64,000 bases of DNA from contig JARGNG010000017.1 of NCBI GenBank assembly GCA_029213265.1, forward strand, positions 1-64,000, written 5' to 3'. Under the pieces are notes generated by a model. That model was given only the letters and a program-made list of their open reading frames with translations, was not told the DNA's origin and did not search any database. This stretch comes from Verrucomicrobiales bacterium. GTDB lineage: Bacteria; Verrucomicrobiota; Verrucomicrobiia; Verrucomicrobiales; DEV007. A program made the position numbers and the translations under genes. This document shows positions 62,779 through 64,000 of this stretch, one piece after another (positions within the stretch are counted from its first letter, which is position 1; each line of letters starts with the position of its first letter).

Positions 62779-63729
62779 TCAGACGACTACGCGCAGAGCA
62801 CCCGGCCTTGCCTGAATGATTTGCGGAGTGGTTGTGACGACATCCCCATCCACCTGGATATCGAGAACCGGATCCGTCTTGATCTCGATCGATTTTCCGC
62901 GCCAGTGACTCACCAGCTTGGAGGCATCGAGAGCAGCTTGCTCTTCATCAGTCTTTCGAATGCGATCCAATCCCATCATTTTACCGGCAAGCTGGACAAT
63001 CCCTTCGATGTTGGCTTTCCGGATCAGAAACACGTCGAGGAGGCCGTCATTCACATCCACGGACGGAGCCAGGGTAAGGCGCCCCACGCCTACGGTCCCC
63101 GCGTTAGCAACAATACAGGCAACTCCGGAAGAATGGATCGTCTTTTCCTCGTCGATCACGATCTCGTAGTCAGCCTCCGGAATTTCCTGAAGCATTTTGA
63201 TGCCGGCAAACACGTAGGCCCATTTTCCGAATTGATCCTTCAATTCCCGGGTTGCCTCCTGAACCACGCCGACCTCGATGCCGCAACCAATCCGCAGGAG
63301 AAAGGAGCGTTCGCCGATCACTCCTGCATCGATGTATTTGGTGCGATAGCGATCTCCGCAAATCAGGTCGCATGCCTTTTCCAAATCGCCGGGCAACCTC
63401 AACTCCGAGGCCACCAGGTTCCCCGTTCCGCCTCCGAGAATCAGCATGGGGACGTCGGTATTCATGAGGCCGGTAGCCACCTCCATGACCGTTCCATCGC
63501 CACCGTAAACCGCCACTACTTCAAAGCCGGCCTTGACCGCTTCACGGGCGAGACGACGCCCGTCGCCGGGCCCATGGGTGATCGAGATGTCCCAGGCCAC
63601 ACCCGCATCGCGAAATGTGGAATTCAAAATGGCAAGAAGAGGGATTTTTCTCGAAGGAGCCGGGTTCACAATCACATGCACGCTTTTCGGGCGATCGAGC
63701 TCCTGCAAATTGACTTGTTGAATCGGCAT
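62779..63729 (-). CDS. Diacylglycerol kinase-family lipid kinase
   Basis: 316 residues. The catalytic domain (about 17-140) has VIVNPAPSRKIP, VVAVYGGDGTVMEVATGLMN (G-G-D-G-T) and ILGGGTGNLVASELRLP. The beta-sandwich C-terminal half (150-316) ends with DIQVDGDVVTTTP. It should phosphorylate diacylglycerol or a related lipid (YegS/DgkB/LCB5 superfamily). No signal peptide. It is divergent from the response regulator gene; 198 gene-free bases separate its end from murG. Confidence 0.9.
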   Translation of the reverse strand: MPIQQVNLQELDRPKSVHVIVNPAPSRKIPLLAILNSTFRDAGVAWDISITHGPGDGRRLAREAVKAGFEVVAVYGGDGTVMEVATGLMNTDVPMLILGGGTGNLVASELRLPGDLEKACDLICGDRYRTKYIDAGVIGERSFLLRIGCGIEVGVVQEATRELKDQFGKWAYVFAGIKMLQEIPEADYEIVIDEEKTIHSSGVACIVANAGTVGVGRLTLAPSVDVNDGLLDVFLIRKANIEGIVQLAGKMMGLDRIRKTDEEQAALDASKLVSHWRGKSIEIKTDPVLDIQVDGDVVTTTPQIIQARPGALRVVV

Positions 63730-63811
63730 TTCAAATCCCCTAGGCTTCTTGCATTGAGGCCATATACATTCCGTGTTCCAATGAGAGATGCAAGCCTTTC
63801 AAACTGACCCC

Positions 63812-63827
63812 GTTACGTTTTTGTCAC
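63812..63827 (+). promoter_or_regulatory. Possible Pho-box-like direct repeat
   Basis: GTTAC at 63812 and GTCAC at 63823, spaced 11 bases apart, lie about 37 bases before the start of a PhoB-like regulator. An 11-bp direct-repeat spacing is the Pho-box pattern. Only two half-sites are visible, so this is tentative. Confidence 0.25.
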
Positions 63828-63863
63828 CTCTGCCCTCTTTCCGTTCAGTAAAATGCGAGGACT

Positions 63864-64000
63864 ATGCGGTTGAATCCCGTATCATTTCCCGTTCCCATGC
63901 CTAAAATTCTGATCGTTGATGACGAAGAAGATATTCGCGAGCTTATCGCGGTAAATCTGATGCGGGAAGAGCAGTATCAGCTGATCGAAGCTGCTGACGG
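63864..64000 (+). CDS. Response regulator, receiver domain (partial, right edge)
   Basis: Only the first 45 residues are present; the frame runs off the window. KILIVDDEEDIRELIAVNL is the receiver-domain start with the acidic pair (DD) that binds magnesium; it matches OmpR/PhoB-type regulators. A GAGG lies just before the ATG at 63864. An alternative in-frame ATG at 63897 (MPKILIVDDE) lacks a ribosome-binding site but looks like a common family start. The output domain is outside the window. Confidence 0.85.
   Translation, partial: MRLNPVSFPVPMPKILIVDDEEDIRELIAVNLMREEQYQLIEAAD

Overview
The window looks like a chromosome segment of a Verrucomicrobia-type (PVC superphylum) bacterium. The basis is the mix of many secreted sulfatases, planctomycete-type c-cytochrome proteins (PSCyt/DUF1549/DUF1553, DUF1592 families) paired with DUF1501/DUF1552 partners, ECF sigma/FecR modules, and a cell-division cluster with a MurC-MurB fusion and an unusual FtsZ. 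This is inferred from gene content; no rRNA is present.

Layout. (1) 190-25,737 looks like a 25.5 kb genomic island. A CAT-anticodon tRNA (probably tRNA-Ile2) sits at 25,665-25,737 on the minus strand. An exact 42-bp copy of its 3' part, from the anticodon loop to the discriminator base, lies at 210-251. This is the canonical att arrangement of an element integrated in a tRNA. Every gene I support inside the island is on the minus strand. From right to left they are: an ECF sigma factor and FecR-like regulator; two DUF1592-DUF1552 pairs; a second copy of the same ECF-like promoter driving an STN-like protein and an FGE-like (SUMF1-domain) protein; a membrane protein; a sulfatase; and a compact run of an esterase plus three sulfatases, two of them fused to a second hydrolase. 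The left border holds a remnant of a PD-(D/E)XK nuclease beside a long inverted repeat. No integrase gene was found.

(2) 25.7-38.9 kb is mixed chromosomal content: a small membrane protein, an ornithine cyclodeaminase-family enzyme, an NlpC/P60 hydrolase, a sulfatase, a PSCyt/DUF1553 + DUF1501 pair, an FAD oxidoreductase, two cyclophilins and a sugar isomerase-like protein.

(3) 39.1-53.4 kb holds rpoA-rplQ, a protease-SirB1 fusion, an FG-GAP protein, a second PSCyt/DUF1553 + DUF1501 pair, a BamB-like propeller, an ECF sigma factor, a degenerate CDP-alcohol phosphotransferase, an amidase, an ankyrin protein and a broken sanA-like gene.

(4) 53.4-62.6 kb is a dcw cluster on the minus strand: murG, murC-murB fusion, a Cys-motif protein, ddl, ftsQ, ftsA, ftsZ. 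It is followed by a lipid kinase and the start of a PhoB-like response regulator at the right edge.

How it fits together. The island reads as a transferable, ECF-controlled set for handling sulfated and acylated polysaccharide outside the cytoplasm. Sulfatases and esterases remove substituents, while the large heme-c proteins and their Tat-exported partners have no known reaction. The rest is housekeeping (transcription, cell wall, division) mixed with further PVC-type secreted modules. Positions 1-189 hold no gene I can support.
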